Below, in pieces: positions 1-8,335 of a DNA stretch of 64,000 bases. The position numbers were made by a program, and so were the translations under genes. Origin of the DNA: Aequorivita sp. CIP111184 (GTDB lineage: Bacteria; Bacteroidota; Bacteroidia; Flavobacteriales; Flavobacteriaceae); assembly GCF_900489465.1 (NCBI RefSeq), contig NZ_UEFQ01000024.1, positions 310,001-374,000 of the forward strand, given 5' to 3'. Every line of letters starts with the position of its first letter. The first letter of the stretch is position 1. Below the pieces are notes generated by a model. That model saw only the letters and a list, made by a program, of their open reading frames with translations. It did no database searches and had not been told where the DNA came from.

Positions 1-207
1 TCCGTAAACAGCAAGCTGTCCACTAAAACCCCCTGAAACGAAAGCATAAAACTCATCGTGTTCGCCTGGAGCTACATACACTTTTTCAGCGGCGTTGCCA
101 GCCAAACCACCCTGGCCTTTGTTTCCTCTTTTGTTTCCGTCATTGTTACAGCTCACCAAACCGGCGACCATAATTAGGGAAACCAAAATATTAATTGCTT
201 TTTTCAT
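1..207 (-). CDS. nosZ: Nitrous oxide reductase NosZ, N-terminal fragment (cut by window edge)
   Basis: Only the first 69 codons lie in the window; the gene runs off the left edge. NosZ is the periplasmic copper enzyme that reduces N2O to N2. The start ATG is at 207. The product opens with a short hydrophobic signal ending in LVSC, a lipobox-like site, then a Gly/Asn/Lys-rich linker and the segments GNAAEKVYVAPGEHDEFYAF and SGGFSGQLAVYG. I recognise these as the N-terminus of clade II (Sec-exported, Bacteroidetes-type) NosZ. It follows a fasciclin lipoprotein and a c-type cytochrome on the same strand, the usual flavobacterial nos order. Catalytic CuA and CuZ residues are outside the window, so integrity cannot be judged. 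The operon promoter carries an Fnr-like site at 1445-1456. Confidence 0.85.
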   Translation of the reverse strand, partial: MKKAINILVSLIMVAGLVSCNNDGNKRGNKGQGGLAGNAAEKVYVAPGEHDEFYAFVSGGFSGQLAVYG

Positions 208-233
208 TGTTCTATTATTTTATAATTAATTGA

Positions 234-812
234 TTAGTTTACTGGCAATATCACTTTATCCACTACGTGTACAATCCCGTTACCGGCTGGAATGCTTGCA
301 AGAATTTTAGCTCCTCCCACATAAACATCTTCGCCTTTTACCTCTACGGAAATGCTTTCTCCTCCTGCTTGACCAAGTTTTTTAAATTTCTTTAGAAATT
401 CTTTTGAATAATTACCCGGAGTAACATGATTTTTCAAGATGCTAGCCAGTTGATCCTTGTTTTCAGGTTTCAATAGGTTTTCAACCGTACCAGCGGGTAG
501 CGCATCAAAAGCAGCATTTGTTGGAGCAAAGACCATCAATGGTCCAGCATTTACAAGTGAATTTTCCAAGCCTGCAGCTTTAACAGCGGCCACAAGCGTT
601 GTATGATCTGACGAGCCTATAGCAATTTGAAGTACATTGGGTTTTGACTCATCATTTTCAATAAATGCTTGCCCTTGTTTGGCAGTTTCGGCATTACTGT
701 TTTCAGTGCTTTCTAAAACTGTTCCAGTAGCTTCATTTTTTGGTTCGTTTTTACACGCTGAAAACACGAGTAAAACACCTAGTACAAATAGGGATTTGAT
801 AATAGTTTTCAT
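234..812 (-). CDS. Fasciclin (FAS1) domain lipoprotein of the nos operon
   Basis: 192 residues. A lipoprotein signal ends at LVFSAC (Cys near residue 20), so it is probably anchored to a membrane facing the periplasm. After a low-complexity Asn/Glu linker, one FAS1 domain fills residues 60-192. The FAS1 H1-like motif is visible as LMVFAPTNAAFDALPAGTV and the H2-like region as ILASIPAGNGIVHVVDKVI. FAS1 domains mediate protein contacts. In flavobacterial nos clusters a FAS1 protein commonly sits between a cytochrome c and nosZ; its exact role is not established. It lies 27 bp before nosZ and 71 bp after the cytochrome gene, so co-transcription is likely. Confidence 0.85.
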   Translation of the reverse strand: MKTIIKSLFVLGVLLVFSACKNEPKNEATGTVLESTENSNAETAKQGQAFIENDESKPNVLQIAIGSSDHTTLVAAVKAAGLENSLVNAGPLMVFAPTNAAFDALPAGTVENLLKPENKDQLASILKNHVTPGNYSKEFLKKFKKLGQAGGESISVEVKGEDVYVGGAKILASIPAGNGIVHVVDKVILPVN

Positions 813-882
813 CTTGTTTGTTGGTTTTAAAACCTTGCAAGGCTATTCACCTTGCAAGGAAAGTTGGTTGTTTAAGTGTGTA

Positions 883-1389
883 TTAAAGTGTTCTAAAATA
901 TTCAAGTACTTGTCTGGCCTCTTCTTCGGTCAAGTTTTGATTTGCCATGGGCGAACCGTTAAACTCCATCAATAATGCTTTTGCAATAGGATCTTTTTGC
1001 ACCATTTCCTCAGGATTTAGAATCATATTCATAATCCATTCAGGGGTACGTCTTTCCAAAACTCCAGTTGGAGCGGGACCAATAAACTTTTTGTCCGGTT
1101 TATGGCAGGCCATACATTTGTTTTTGTAAACTTCCATTCCTTTGGCCGCCATTGCCTGGTCAACAGTAGCTGGCAACTCTAAATTTTTAATTGGCCCAAT
1201 ACCTTTATTAGTTAAGTCAATTGTTTCTGAAGCTTTCAAAGTAGCTGCTGCTACTTCCTCTTTCGGAGTTTCTGTTGTGGTTGGTTTTTGACCTATTTGA
1301 ATACCTTCACTCTTTTTCTCTTCCTTACCACCGCAGCTTATTAAAGCTAAAATTGCTATCGCGGTTATTGATTTCATTATATTTTTCAT
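883..1389 (-). CDS. Monohaem cytochrome c lipoprotein of the nos operon
   Basis: A class I c-type cytochrome, probably an electron donor to NosZ. I place the start at 1389 rather than the in-frame ATG at 1416. The 1389 start gives a clean lipoprotein signal (hydrophobic stretch ending LALISC), and the promoter -7 element at 1414-1421 overlaps the longer start. The mature part has a Lys/Glu/Thr-rich linker, a single CMACH haem-binding motif and a downstream SPMAN methionine that is the likely sixth ligand. Length is about 168 residues. First gene of the nos operon, preceded by an Fnr-like operator at the class II position. Donor function is inferred from position. Confidence 0.88.
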   Translation of the reverse strand: MKNIMKSITAIAILALISCGGKEEKKSEGIQIGQKPTTTETPKEEVAAATLKASETIDLTNKGIGPIKNLELPATVDQAMAAKGMEVYKNKCMACHKPDKKFIGPAPTGVLERRTPEWIMNMILNPEEMVQKDPIAKALLMEFNGSPMANQNLTEEEARQVLEYFRTL

Positions 1390-1444
1390 AGTTGTTAGAA
1401 TTATTTTACTTGACAAAATTAGCGCTACACTTGAAGTTAGAATA

Positions 1445-1456
1445 TGATTTATATCA
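1445..1456 (-). promoter_or_regulatory. Fnr-like operator and promoter of the nos operon
   Basis: TGATTTATATCA is a perfect TGAT-N4-ATCA palindrome centred at 1450.5. On the minus strand a perfect Bacteroidetes -7 element, TAATTTTG (1414-1421), ends 36.5 bp downstream. This puts the site near -41.5 from the expected start of transcription, the class II activator position. Confidence 0.8.
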
Positions 1457-1553
1457 TATATAGGATATTTTTATCTTTTAATCTTTATTTTTAAATAGCT
1501 TGAAACAAACCTTTTACAAACAATAAAAATTTAGTTTTGCTAAAGTGCGATTA

Positions 1554-1565
1554 TGACGAAAATCA
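1554..1565 (+). promoter_or_regulatory. Crp/Fnr-type operator and promoter of the USP gene at 1610
   Basis: TGACGAAAATCA is centred at 1559.5. A perfect -7 element TACTTTTG (1589-1596) ends 36.5 bp downstream on the plus strand. The 5' leader would be only about 9 nt. The site is divergent from the nos operator, so one intergenic gap holds two class II promoters back to back. Confidence 0.78.
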
Positions 1566-1609
1566 TTTTAGAAAATATTTTTAAAAATTACTTTTGAAGA
1601 AATCTTATT

Positions 1610-2434
1610 ATGAAAAATATACTTTTACCGACAGATTTTTCAAAAAGCTCAAAAAATGCCATTCGTTATGCAATGAGGTTTTTTGAAGGGGAAACCTGTA
1701 CGTTTCATATTCTCAATTCGCAAAAGCCCTCGGGCTATATAACTGCAGATGTGCTTTATGGGGCTCCGGGTTCAACAATTTATGATGGTATTTTAAATGA
1801 CAATAAAAAGGAACTAGAGAAAATGGTTCTATTTTGTGAATCGAATTCAACTAAAGAAAATTTCACCTTTGTTCCAAAAATCGACTTTGACAATATTGTA
1901 GATGCCGTAAACCAAGCAATTACAAAGAATAATATTGAACTAATAATTATGGGTACAAATGGGGCTACGGGCGCTGCTGAAACTATTTTTGGAAGCAATA
2001 CGTTAAAAATTATCCGAAATGTAGATTGTCCCGTTGTTGCTGTTCCCCAGAATTACATTTTTGAAAAAGTAAAATCAGTTTTACTATCACTCAATTACCA
2101 ATATGATGTACCAAAAAGATCATTGGATATTGTTGTTGAAATAGTCAAAAAATATGGAGCATCTTTGAAAATTTTAGAAATTGAGGAAGAGAATATAGAA
2201 CTGGTTTCTAAAACAAACTATACTGAAGAAGTTTTTAAAGAAATTGGTTGTGAACATTTTTCTATAAAAAATATTCCTACGTCCATGGCTATTAATGCCT
2301 TTGAGCAGTTAATACCAGTTCAACTTCACGCAATGGTTGTGGAGCATAAAACTTTTTTGGATCGTTTCATTTTCGGTTCAGAAACTTCAAAAATAAGTTA
2401 CGGTTCCAAAATTCCTATTCTAGTACTTCATTAG
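1610..2434 (+). CDS. Tandem-domain universal stress protein
   Basis: 274 residues made of two UspA-like halves. The N-terminal half begins with ILLPTDFSKSS and carries the nucleotide-binding motif G-x2-G-x9-G-S at residues 115-129 (Gly115, Gly118, Gly128, Ser129), followed by a DCPVVAVP strand. The C-terminal half (residues 150-274) keeps the fold pattern but lacks the motif, so ATP probably binds once per chain. It is a soluble cytoplasmic protein; partners are unknown. It has its own class II Crp/Fnr-type promoter and is divergent from the nos operon. Five further USPs of the same architecture lie in this window. Confidence 0.9.
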   Translation: MKNILLPTDFSKSSKNAIRYAMRFFEGETCTFHILNSQKPSGYITADVLYGAPGSTIYDGILNDNKKELEKMVLFCESNSTKENFTFVPKIDFDNIVDAVNQAITKNNIELIIMGTNGATGAAETIFGSNTLKIIRNVDCPVVAVPQNYIFEKVKSVLLSLNYQYDVPKRSLDIVVEIVKKYGASLKILEIEEENIELVSKTNYTEEVFKEIGCEHFSIKNIPTSMAINAFEQLIPVQLHAMVVEHKTFLDRFIFGSETSKISYGSKIPILVLH

Positions 2435-2448
2435 GGAATTTAATAAAG

Positions 2449-3090
2449 TTATTTTACGATCAAAAGTTTATTCTTTTTGAGCGTTCGCACCAGTGTTTTA
2501 ACATAATCACGAATTGTGTTTGCTGCTGCCGGCGGATTTACAATGTCAATTTTTCCACGCCATATCAAATCGCGTTCCTCGCCTGGGCAGAGACAATAAA
2601 GTGAAGTTTCTGTATTGTATACTTCATAATTCTCAGTCTGGTCACTAACATAAACAGGTTTGTTTTCATAATAATAATCGGTAAAGGACTCAAACGATTT
2701 TGTGAAATTCCGGTAGGATTGCACGATGTTAACTTTGTTTTCCTGTCCAGTAACTTTTGAAAACAAAACCGCATCAAAGCCCGCATTTAGAAGTTCTTTT
2801 TCAATATTTTCTAAATTGTCTTCCGACTGATTGTTCTCGCTGAAAGCGCTTCCGAAATAATCAACACTTTTTACCGCAGTAACATTTTCTTCTTTCAAGG
2901 CAATTACCAAACTATATTCAAATTGCCGTTGAAGTTCGCTATCAGGAGTGAGTCCCACCACCAAAACTTTGCTTGCTTGGTAATTTGGAGTTTCGCTGTT
3001 TACATATTCATCTACCAATCGGCTCGTGGAGCAACTGGAAAGCAATAATATAAAAACCGCTATGGAAAGTAATTTTGTTGTAGTATTCAT
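2449..3090 (-). CDS. Predicted lipoprotein of unknown function
   Basis: 213 residues with a clear lipoprotein signal (hydrophobic stretch, then LLLSSCSTS with Cys at about residue 20). The mature domain alternates beta and alpha segments (ASKVLVVGL, QRQFEYSLVIALKE, GFDAVLFSKVTGQ), a pattern seen in bacterial lipoproteins with a Rossmann-like or CsgG/DUF4136-like core, but I cannot name a family. It is convergent with the USP at 1610 (14 bp gap). An Fnr-type palindrome at 3223-3234 and a -7 element TAAGTTTA at 3192-3199 lie upstream, implying a leader near 100 nt and membership in the same regulon. Confidence 0.75.
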   Translation of the reverse strand: MNTTTKLLSIAVFILLLSSCSTSRLVDEYVNSETPNYQASKVLVVGLTPDSELQRQFEYSLVIALKEENVTAVKSVDYFGSAFSENNQSEDNLENIEKELLNAGFDAVLFSKVTGQENKVNIVQSYRNFTKSFESFTDYYYENKPVYVSDQTENYEVYNTETSLYCLCPGEERDLIWRGKIDIVNPPAAANTIRDYVKTLVRTLKKNKLLIVK

Positions 3091-3222
3091 TTTAAAACTA
3101 ATTATTGAACATTATAAATTTCCTTATCGGTTTCAGCCGTAAAGATACGTTTCTACCTTTTAAAATTTTTAAGTACACTTAAAAGATAGCATAAACTTAA
3201 AGTAAGTTATTATCTTCAAAAA

Positions 3223-3234
3223 TGATAATTATCA
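3223..3234 (-). promoter_or_regulatory. Fnr-like operator upstream of the lipoprotein gene at 3090
   Basis: TGATAATTATCA is fully palindromic, centred at 3228.5. On the minus strand TAAGTTTA (3192-3199, one mismatch to TAnnTTTG) ends 36.5 bp downstream. No fitting -7 element is present at that distance on the plus strand, so I assign the site to the leftward gene. Confidence 0.65.
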
Positions 3235-3294
3235 ATCATTTATAACTTATTTAAAGTCTGGTCCTTAAAAAAAATTATATTATCAAAATTTAAG

Positions 3295-3322
3295 TATCTT
3301 TGTTAACCAAATGGTTAAACCA
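3295..3322 (+). promoter_or_regulatory. TetR promoter with overlapping inverted-repeat operator
   Basis: A perfect -7 element TATCTTTG (3295-3302) is followed directly by TTAACCA-AA-TGGTTAA (3303-3318). A second overlapping palindrome, TGGTT-A-AACCA, spans 3312-3322. Three half-sites therefore cover the predicted transcription start, ideal for autorepression by the TetR protein encoded 12 bp further on. Confidence 0.75.
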
Positions 3323-3334
3323 TAAAGTTGAATA

Positions 3335-3949
3335 ATGGCAAAAACTAAAATAAATCAAGATACTGAAGGACAAATTTTGAACGCAGCTGAAAAGGTGTTT
3401 CAAAAGAAAGGAATGGATGGCGCACGTATGCAGGAAATTGCAGATGAAGCCGACATTAATAAAGCGATGCTACATTATTATTACCGTAGCAAACAATTAC
3501 TTTTTGAAGCTGTCTTTGCCAATGCTTTTTCACTTTTAGCACCGCAACTCAACAAAATTATAAACGACGATTCCTCGGTGGAAGAGAAAATAAAAAATTT
3601 TACAAATAATCATATCTCGTTTATTGCAAAACATCCGTACCTGCCAAATTTTATTATTCAGGAATTGAACCGCAATCCCAAGTTTTTTGAACAAATCCAA
3701 AAAAATGCCGGTTTTCCAAGTCTTGAAAAATTTAAAACCCAAGTGGCCGCTGAAGTTGAAAAAGGCATTTTAAAACCGATTGCCGGCGAACAACTTTTTA
3801 TCAATATTATTTCGTTGAATATTTTTCCCTTCGTCGCCACTCCTTTAATAAAAGGGTTTTTAAAACTTGACGATAAGGGGTTTAAAAAATTAATGGAGCA
3901 GCGCAAAACGGAGGTTTCTGAGTTTATTATCAATTCCATAAAAAAATAA
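3335..3949 (+). CDS. TetR/AcrR-family repressor of the export operon
   Basis: 204 residues. The N-terminal helix-turn-helix spans about residues 10-55 (ILNAAEKVFQKKG, then ARMQEIADEADINKAMLHYY), typical of TetR. The C-terminal region is the all-helical ligand and dimer domain. It is the first gene of a run of nine genes with gaps of 2 to 59 bp or small overlaps, ending at 11312. The palindromic operator at 3303-3322 overlaps its start of transcription, so autorepression and control of the downstream exporter are likely. The ligand is unknown. Confidence 0.9.
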   Translation: MAKTKINQDTEGQILNAAEKVFQKKGMDGARMQEIADEADINKAMLHYYYRSKQLLFEAVFANAFSLLAPQLNKIINDDSSVEEKIKNFTNNHISFIAKHPYLPNFIIQELNRNPKFFEQIQKNAGFPSLEKFKTQVAAEVEKGILKPIAGEQLFINIISLNIFPFVATPLIKGFLKLDDKGFKKLMEQRKTEVSEFIINSIKK

Positions 3950-3951
3950 TT

Positions 3952-5214
3952 ATGAAAAGAATTGCACTCATAATTTTATTTCTCTTTCCTCTACTACTCT
4001 CCGCCCAACAAGTATTGACTTTAGATAAATGTTACGCTCTAGCGGAAAAAAACTATCCTCTCGCAAAGCAAACTGTTTTATTGAGTGAAAAAACAAACAC
4101 TGAAATTAAGATTCTCGAAAAGGAAAGACTTCCCAAATTAGATTTTAATGCACAAGCTACCTATCAATCAGATATTATTGAGTTTCCTTTACAAATCCCG
4201 AATTCAAATATTGAGCCGCCAAATAAAGACCAATATCGCGCCACTCTGGATGCGAACCAGTTAATTTATAATGGGGGAAATATTGCCGCAAATAAAAAAC
4301 TGAAAACCTCAGAACTTGCAACGCAGCAACAACAAATAACCGTAAATCTATACGGTTTAAAGTCTCGCATTAATCAAAATTATTTCAGTGTTTTACTTTT
4401 TCAAGAACAGGAAAAATTAATCCTTTCAAAAATGGAACAGCTGGATGCGCGCTTAAAAGAAGTAAAATCCGGAGTAAAATATGGCGCCCTCCTCCCCGCT
4501 TCCGAACAGATACTAAAAGCAGAGATGCTGAAACTGGAGCAACAGCTTACACAAAGCAAATTTGATCGAAAAAAAGCGCTGGATAATTTATCATTACTGC
4601 TTTCACAAAGACTGGACAGTAAAACTACTTTAGTCAATCCGGAAATTTTGGTTTCCTCTCAAACCGTTTCTGAGCGTCCCGAACTACAATTTTTCAACCT
4701 GCAAGAAGCACAATTGGAAACTTCAAAGGAGGTTATTTCTAAAAGTAATTTTCCTAAATTATTTGGTTTTGCGCAGGCCGGTTATGGCAATCCCGGGTTG
4801 AATATGCTTGACAATTCATTTCAGGATTTTTATATGGTTGGGCTGAAATTGAATTGGAATATTTTCGATTGGGGAAAAACGAAGGAGCAAAAACAAGCCG
4901 TGGATATTTCAAAAGAAATCGTTTCCAGCGAAAAAGAAACTTTTTTGTTAAACAATTCAATACAACTTAAAGAAGCCGAAAACGATATTGAAAAATATGA
5001 AGAAATGCTACAAAATGACGTTGAAATAATTCAATTACGCGATAAAGTTTTACAAGCCACAACATCCCAATTGCAGAATGGTGCTATTACTTCTTCGGAA
5101 TATATAACTGAACTGAACAATCTTTACGAGTCTAGAATTGACCAACAATTGCATAAGGTCCAACTGGCGCTTGCAAAGGCAAATCACAGAATAATAAAAG
5201 GGGATTTTAAATAA
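3952..5214 (+). CDS. TolC-like outer-membrane efflux protein
   Basis: 420 residues. A Sec signal peptide (hydrophobic stretch ending LLLSAQQV) precedes two repeats of the outer-membrane efflux protein family, each with long coiled coils and beta-barrel strands. Recognisable parts are LDKCYALAEKNYP near the N-terminus and LNWNIFDWGK near residue 300. It starts 2 bp after the TetR stop codon. It provides the outer-membrane channel for the membrane-fusion protein and ABC-2 exporter that follow. Confidence 0.9.
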   Translation: MKRIALIILFLFPLLLSAQQVLTLDKCYALAEKNYPLAKQTVLLSEKTNTEIKILEKERLPKLDFNAQATYQSDIIEFPLQIPNSNIEPPNKDQYRATLDANQLIYNGGNIAANKKLKTSELATQQQQITVNLYGLKSRINQNYFSVLLFQEQEKLILSKMEQLDARLKEVKSGVKYGALLPASEQILKAEMLKLEQQLTQSKFDRKKALDNLSLLLSQRLDSKTTLVNPEILVSSQTVSERPELQFFNLQEAQLETSKEVISKSNFPKLFGFAQAGYGNPGLNMLDNSFQDFYMVGLKLNWNIFDWGKTKEQKQAVDISKEIVSSEKETFLLNNSIQLKEAENDIEKYEEMLQNDVEIIQLRDKVLQATTSQLQNGAITSSEYITELNNLYESRIDQQLHKVQLALAKANHRIIKGDFK

Positions 5215-5221
5215 ATATAGG

Positions 5222-6106
5222 ATGAAACATATAAAAATAGTGTTTTTGGGAAGTTTGCTCGGAAGTCTTTTTTCTTGCTCAAACAATGAAAAAGCAGATG
5301 GCTACGGAAATTTTGAAGCTACTGAGATCACGATCTCTTCCGAAGCCAACGGAAAACTTGAATTTCTAAATTTAGAGGAAGGTCAAGTTTTGGAAAAAGG
5401 AGAAATAATAGGTCTGGTTGATACACTTCAACTTTATCTCAACAAACAACAACTCCAGGCATCAAAAGCTACTGTAGCATCAAAATCTGGCGGAGTTTGG
5501 TCGCAGGTAAGTGTTTTAAACCAACAATTACAAACAGCAAAAACGGAACAGCAGCGCATCCAAAATATGTTCAACGAAAATGCCGCAACCCAACGCCAAT
5601 TGGACCAAGCCAACAGCCAAGTTGATGTTTTAAAAAAGCAAATGCAGAATGTAGAAACACAGAATGCACCCATCGTAAACGAGGTAAAATCAATTGATGC
5701 AAAAGTGGCGCAAATAGAGGAGCAAATATCAAAAAGTAGTATAATTAATCCCATAAAAGGTACGGTACTAACCCAATATGCCGAAGTGGATGAGATAACT
5801 TCCTTTGGAAAACCACTATACAAAATAGCTGATTTGGAAGAAATGACACTTCGTATTTACGTAAGTGAAACGCAGCTTCCCAATATTAAAATCGGGCAAG
5901 AAGTAACTGTAAAAATTGATTCCGGCGAGGAAATGAAAAACTATAATGGAACTATCAGTTGGATTTCAGCTTCAGCAGAATTCACACCTAAAATAATTCA
6001 AACTAAAGAGGAACGTGTAAACTTGGTTTATGCGGTAAAAATTACTGTAAAAAACGATGGCAGCCTGAAAATTGGAATGCCCGCAGAAATGTGGATTTCA
6101 GAGTAG
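5222..6106 (+). CDS. HlyD-family membrane-fusion (periplasmic adaptor) protein, YbhG-like
   Basis: 294 residues with a lipoprotein-type signal (LLGSLFSCSNN). An N-terminal biotinyl-lipoyl-like strand (ITISSEANGKLEFLNLEEGQ) leads into a coiled-coil hairpin at about residues 75-170, then a beta-barrel region with the segment INPIKGTVLTQYAEVDE. The architecture fits the YbhG/HlyD adaptor that joins ABC-2 exporters to TolC. It lies 7 bp after the TolC gene and upstream of the ATPases. The substrate is unknown. Confidence 0.88.
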   Translation: MKHIKIVFLGSLLGSLFSCSNNEKADGYGNFEATEITISSEANGKLEFLNLEEGQVLEKGEIIGLVDTLQLYLNKQQLQASKATVASKSGGVWSQVSVLNQQLQTAKTEQQRIQNMFNENAATQRQLDQANSQVDVLKKQMQNVETQNAPIVNEVKSIDAKVAQIEEQISKSSIINPIKGTVLTQYAEVDEITSFGKPLYKIADLEEMTLRIYVSETQLPNIKIGQEVTVKIDSGEEMKNYNGTISWISASAEFTPKIIQTKEERVNLVYAVKITVKNDGSLKIGMPAEMWISE

Positions 6107-6165
6107 TTCGTAATAAAATAATCATTTAAAATTTTAAACAAATAAACACTTAAACTTTTCAAATT

Positions 6166-6666
6166 ATGAAAAAAGTAATCTTAACAACAGCAGTCATTTC
6201 AGCATTATTAATAGGCTGTAATGAAACCAAACAAAAAGAAGAAAATACCGAAACCGTAGAGACCACAACAGGAATTCACGAACACGAAATGAAAGAAATG
6301 TCCCCTGAAATGCATTCAATGAACAACGCTTGGATAAACGAGATAAAATTGGACAACGGCAGTAAATGGCAAGCTAATTTGGAAACAACCGAAGGGGTTA
6401 ACAAAATGCTCAGCTTAATTAAAGCTAGCGACCTAAAAACCGTGGAAGATTATCACGCTTTGGCTTCAAAATTAAACGAGGATAAAAACGTAGTGATCAA
6501 AAAATGTACTATGGAAGGTCCATCACACGATAATCTACACATTTTTCTTCATCCGCTTATTGAGAAAATTGAGGCTTTGGGAAAGGTTTCAACTATAGAC
6601 GAAGGTGCTGAAGTTACCGCTACCATCAAAGAAAATCTTGAAGGGTATTACAACTATTTTCAATAA
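6166..6666 (+). CDS. Small lipoprotein with a His/Met-rich segment
   Basis: 166 residues. The lipoprotein signal ends at ALLIGC (Cys near residue 18), followed by a Glu/Thr linker. Residues 38-55 hold a cluster of His and Met (HEHEMKEMSPEMHSMNN), the kind of sequence that often binds copper or other soft metals. The remaining helical domain has KCTMEGPSHDNLHIFLHP. I do not recognise a named family. It sits inside the exporter operon between the adaptor and the ATPases. A role in metal or substrate capture for the exporter is possible but is inference only. Confidence 0.75.
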   Translation: MKKVILTTAVISALLIGCNETKQKEENTETVETTTGIHEHEMKEMSPEMHSMNNAWINEIKLDNGSKWQANLETTEGVNKMLSLIKASDLKTVEDYHALASKLNEDKNVVIKKCTMEGPSHDNLHIFLHPLIEKIEALGKVSTIDEGAEVTATIKENLEGYYNYFQ

Positions 6667-6683
6667 AAATAATTAAGGAAGTA

Positions 6684-7586
6684 ATGAGCATTTCCCTTAG
6701 CAACATTAGCAAATCCTATAAAAAGGTAAAAGCGGTGCAGAACATTTCGTTTTATGTGAAACCGGGTGAGCTTTTCGGTCTCATTGGTCCCGATGGCGGA
6801 GGGAAAACTACCATTTTTAGAATCTTGACAACTTTGTTAATTCCTGATAGTGGTACTGCCACTGTTGCTGGTTTTGATGTTGTAAAGGATTATAAAGCCA
6901 TACGAAAGTCAGTGGGCTATATGCCAGGACGGTTTTCACTTTATCAAGATTTGACAGTGGAGGAAAACTTGACGTTTTTCGCCACTATTTTCGGAACGAC
7001 GATTGAAGAAAACTATGATTTGATTGAAGATATTTACGTGCAAATTGCACCTTTCAAAGATAGACGTGCAGGAAAACTTTCTGGAGGAATGAAACAAAAG
7101 CTTGCTCTCTGCTGTGCCTTGATCCACAAACCGAAAGTGCTTTTTTTGGATGAACCCACCACGGGTGTAGATCCAGTTTCGCGCAAAGAGTTTTGGGAAA
7201 TGCTAAAGCGCTTACAGAAAAAAGGGATAACCATATTGGTTTCAACGCCATATATGGACGAAGCAGCCTTATGTGATAGGATTGCTTTGATTCAGGATGG
7301 TGAAATATTGGATATTGATACTCCGAATGCTATTGTGAGCAAATTTCCCAAAACCATTTACAATGTTGGTGCAAATAATATGTACAAATTGATTAAAGCA
7401 CTTCAGCACTATGAACATTTGTATAGCGTATTTCCGTTTGGGGAATTTGTGCATTATACAGACAAAAGAGATTCTTTTGAAGTGGTCGATTTAAAATCCT
7501 ATTTGGAAAAAGAAGGCCTAACAGATATTCATATAGAATCCACCCAAGCAAATATAGAAGATGCTTTTATGGAATTAGCGAAGTAA
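6684..7586 (+). CDS. ABC transporter ATPase (YbhF N-terminal-half type)
   Basis: 300 residues. The Walker A motif reads GPDGGGKTT, the signature is KLSGGMKQKL and Walker B is VLFLDEPTTGVDP. The D and G in Walker A (in place of the common GPNGAGKTT) recall the first ATPase half of YbhF. The C-terminal 80 residues form the extension usual in this family. Its stop overlaps the start of the second ATPase gene at 7586. In E. coli YbhF the two ATPases are one polypeptide; here they are separate genes. Together they should energise the two permeases that follow. Confidence 0.92.
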   Translation: MSISLSNISKSYKKVKAVQNISFYVKPGELFGLIGPDGGGKTTIFRILTTLLIPDSGTATVAGFDVVKDYKAIRKSVGYMPGRFSLYQDLTVEENLTFFATIFGTTIEENYDLIEDIYVQIAPFKDRRAGKLSGGMKQKLALCCALIHKPKVLFLDEPTTGVDPVSRKEFWEMLKRLQKKGITILVSTPYMDEAALCDRIALIQDGEILDIDTPNAIVSKFPKTIYNVGANNMYKLIKALQHYEHLYSVFPFGEFVHYTDKRDSFEVVDLKSYLEKEGLTDIHIESTQANIEDAFMELAK

Positions 7587-8320
7587 TGAAAAAAGAGAAT
7601 GTTATAGAAGCCAATCAATTAACCAAGACTTTTGGTGACTTCACAGCCGTAAATGCAATTAGTTTTGAAGTAAAAAAAGGAGAGATTTTTGGGTTTTTAG
7701 GTGCAAATGGAGCCGGAAAAACTACTGCTATGAAAATGTTAATAGGAATTTCTAAGCCTTCATCGGGCACAGCTAAAGTTGCAGGTTTTGATGTGTATTC
7801 CCAAACGGAATCTATAAAGAAAAACATTGGTTACATGAGCCAGAAATTTGCATTGTATGACGATCTAACGGTTAAAGAAAATATCACTTTTTTTGGAGGG
7901 ATTTATGGGCTATCTAGAAAGAAAATCAAAGAGAAAAGAACACAGTTAATTTCCGAATTGGGATTGGAAAACATCAGCAATAAATTGGTTGGCTCTTTGC
8001 CTTTGGGCTGGAAACAAAAACTATCGTTTTCAGTATCACTTTTACACGAACCAAAGATTGTTTTTTTAGATGAACCCACGGGAGGCGTTGACCCCATTAC
8101 CCGAAGACATTTTTGGGAAATGATTTATAAAGCTGCACACCAGGGCACGACCATCTTCGTGACCACACACTATATGGATGAAGCTGAATATTGTGACCGC
8201 GTTTCCATAATGGTGGAAGGAAAAATAGAAGCTTTGGATACACCGAAAAAACTGAAGGAACAGTTTAAAGTTGAATCAATGAATGATGTGTTTTTGAAAC
8301 TTGCTAGGAATATTGAATAA
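7586..8320 (+). CDS. ABC transporter ATPase (YbhF C-terminal-half type)
   Basis: 244 residues. Walker A is GANGAGKTT and Walker B is IVFLDEPTGGVDP. The signature is degenerate, LPLGWKQKL instead of LSGGQ, which is usual for the second ATPase half of YbhF-like exporters, so I do not read it as decay. It starts at the stop codon of the preceding ATPase gene, indicating translational coupling. It probably pairs with it as a heterodimer with unequal ATP sites. Confidence 0.92.
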   Translation: MKKENVIEANQLTKTFGDFTAVNAISFEVKKGEIFGFLGANGAGKTTAMKMLIGISKPSSGTAKVAGFDVYSQTESIKKNIGYMSQKFALYDDLTVKENITFFGGIYGLSRKKIKEKRTQLISELGLENISNKLVGSLPLGWKQKLSFSVSLLHEPKIVFLDEPTGGVDPITRRHFWEMIYKAAHQGTTIFVTTHYMDEAEYCDRVSIMVEGKIEALDTPKKLKEQFKVESMNDVFLKLARNIE

Positions 8321-8335
8321 ACCGAAATTAACGTA

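Noticed and set aside
7586-8320. Decayed ABC ATPase because the signature is LPLGWKQKL
   Set aside because: The altered signature is normal for the second ATPase of YbhF-type exporters; Walker A and B are intact.
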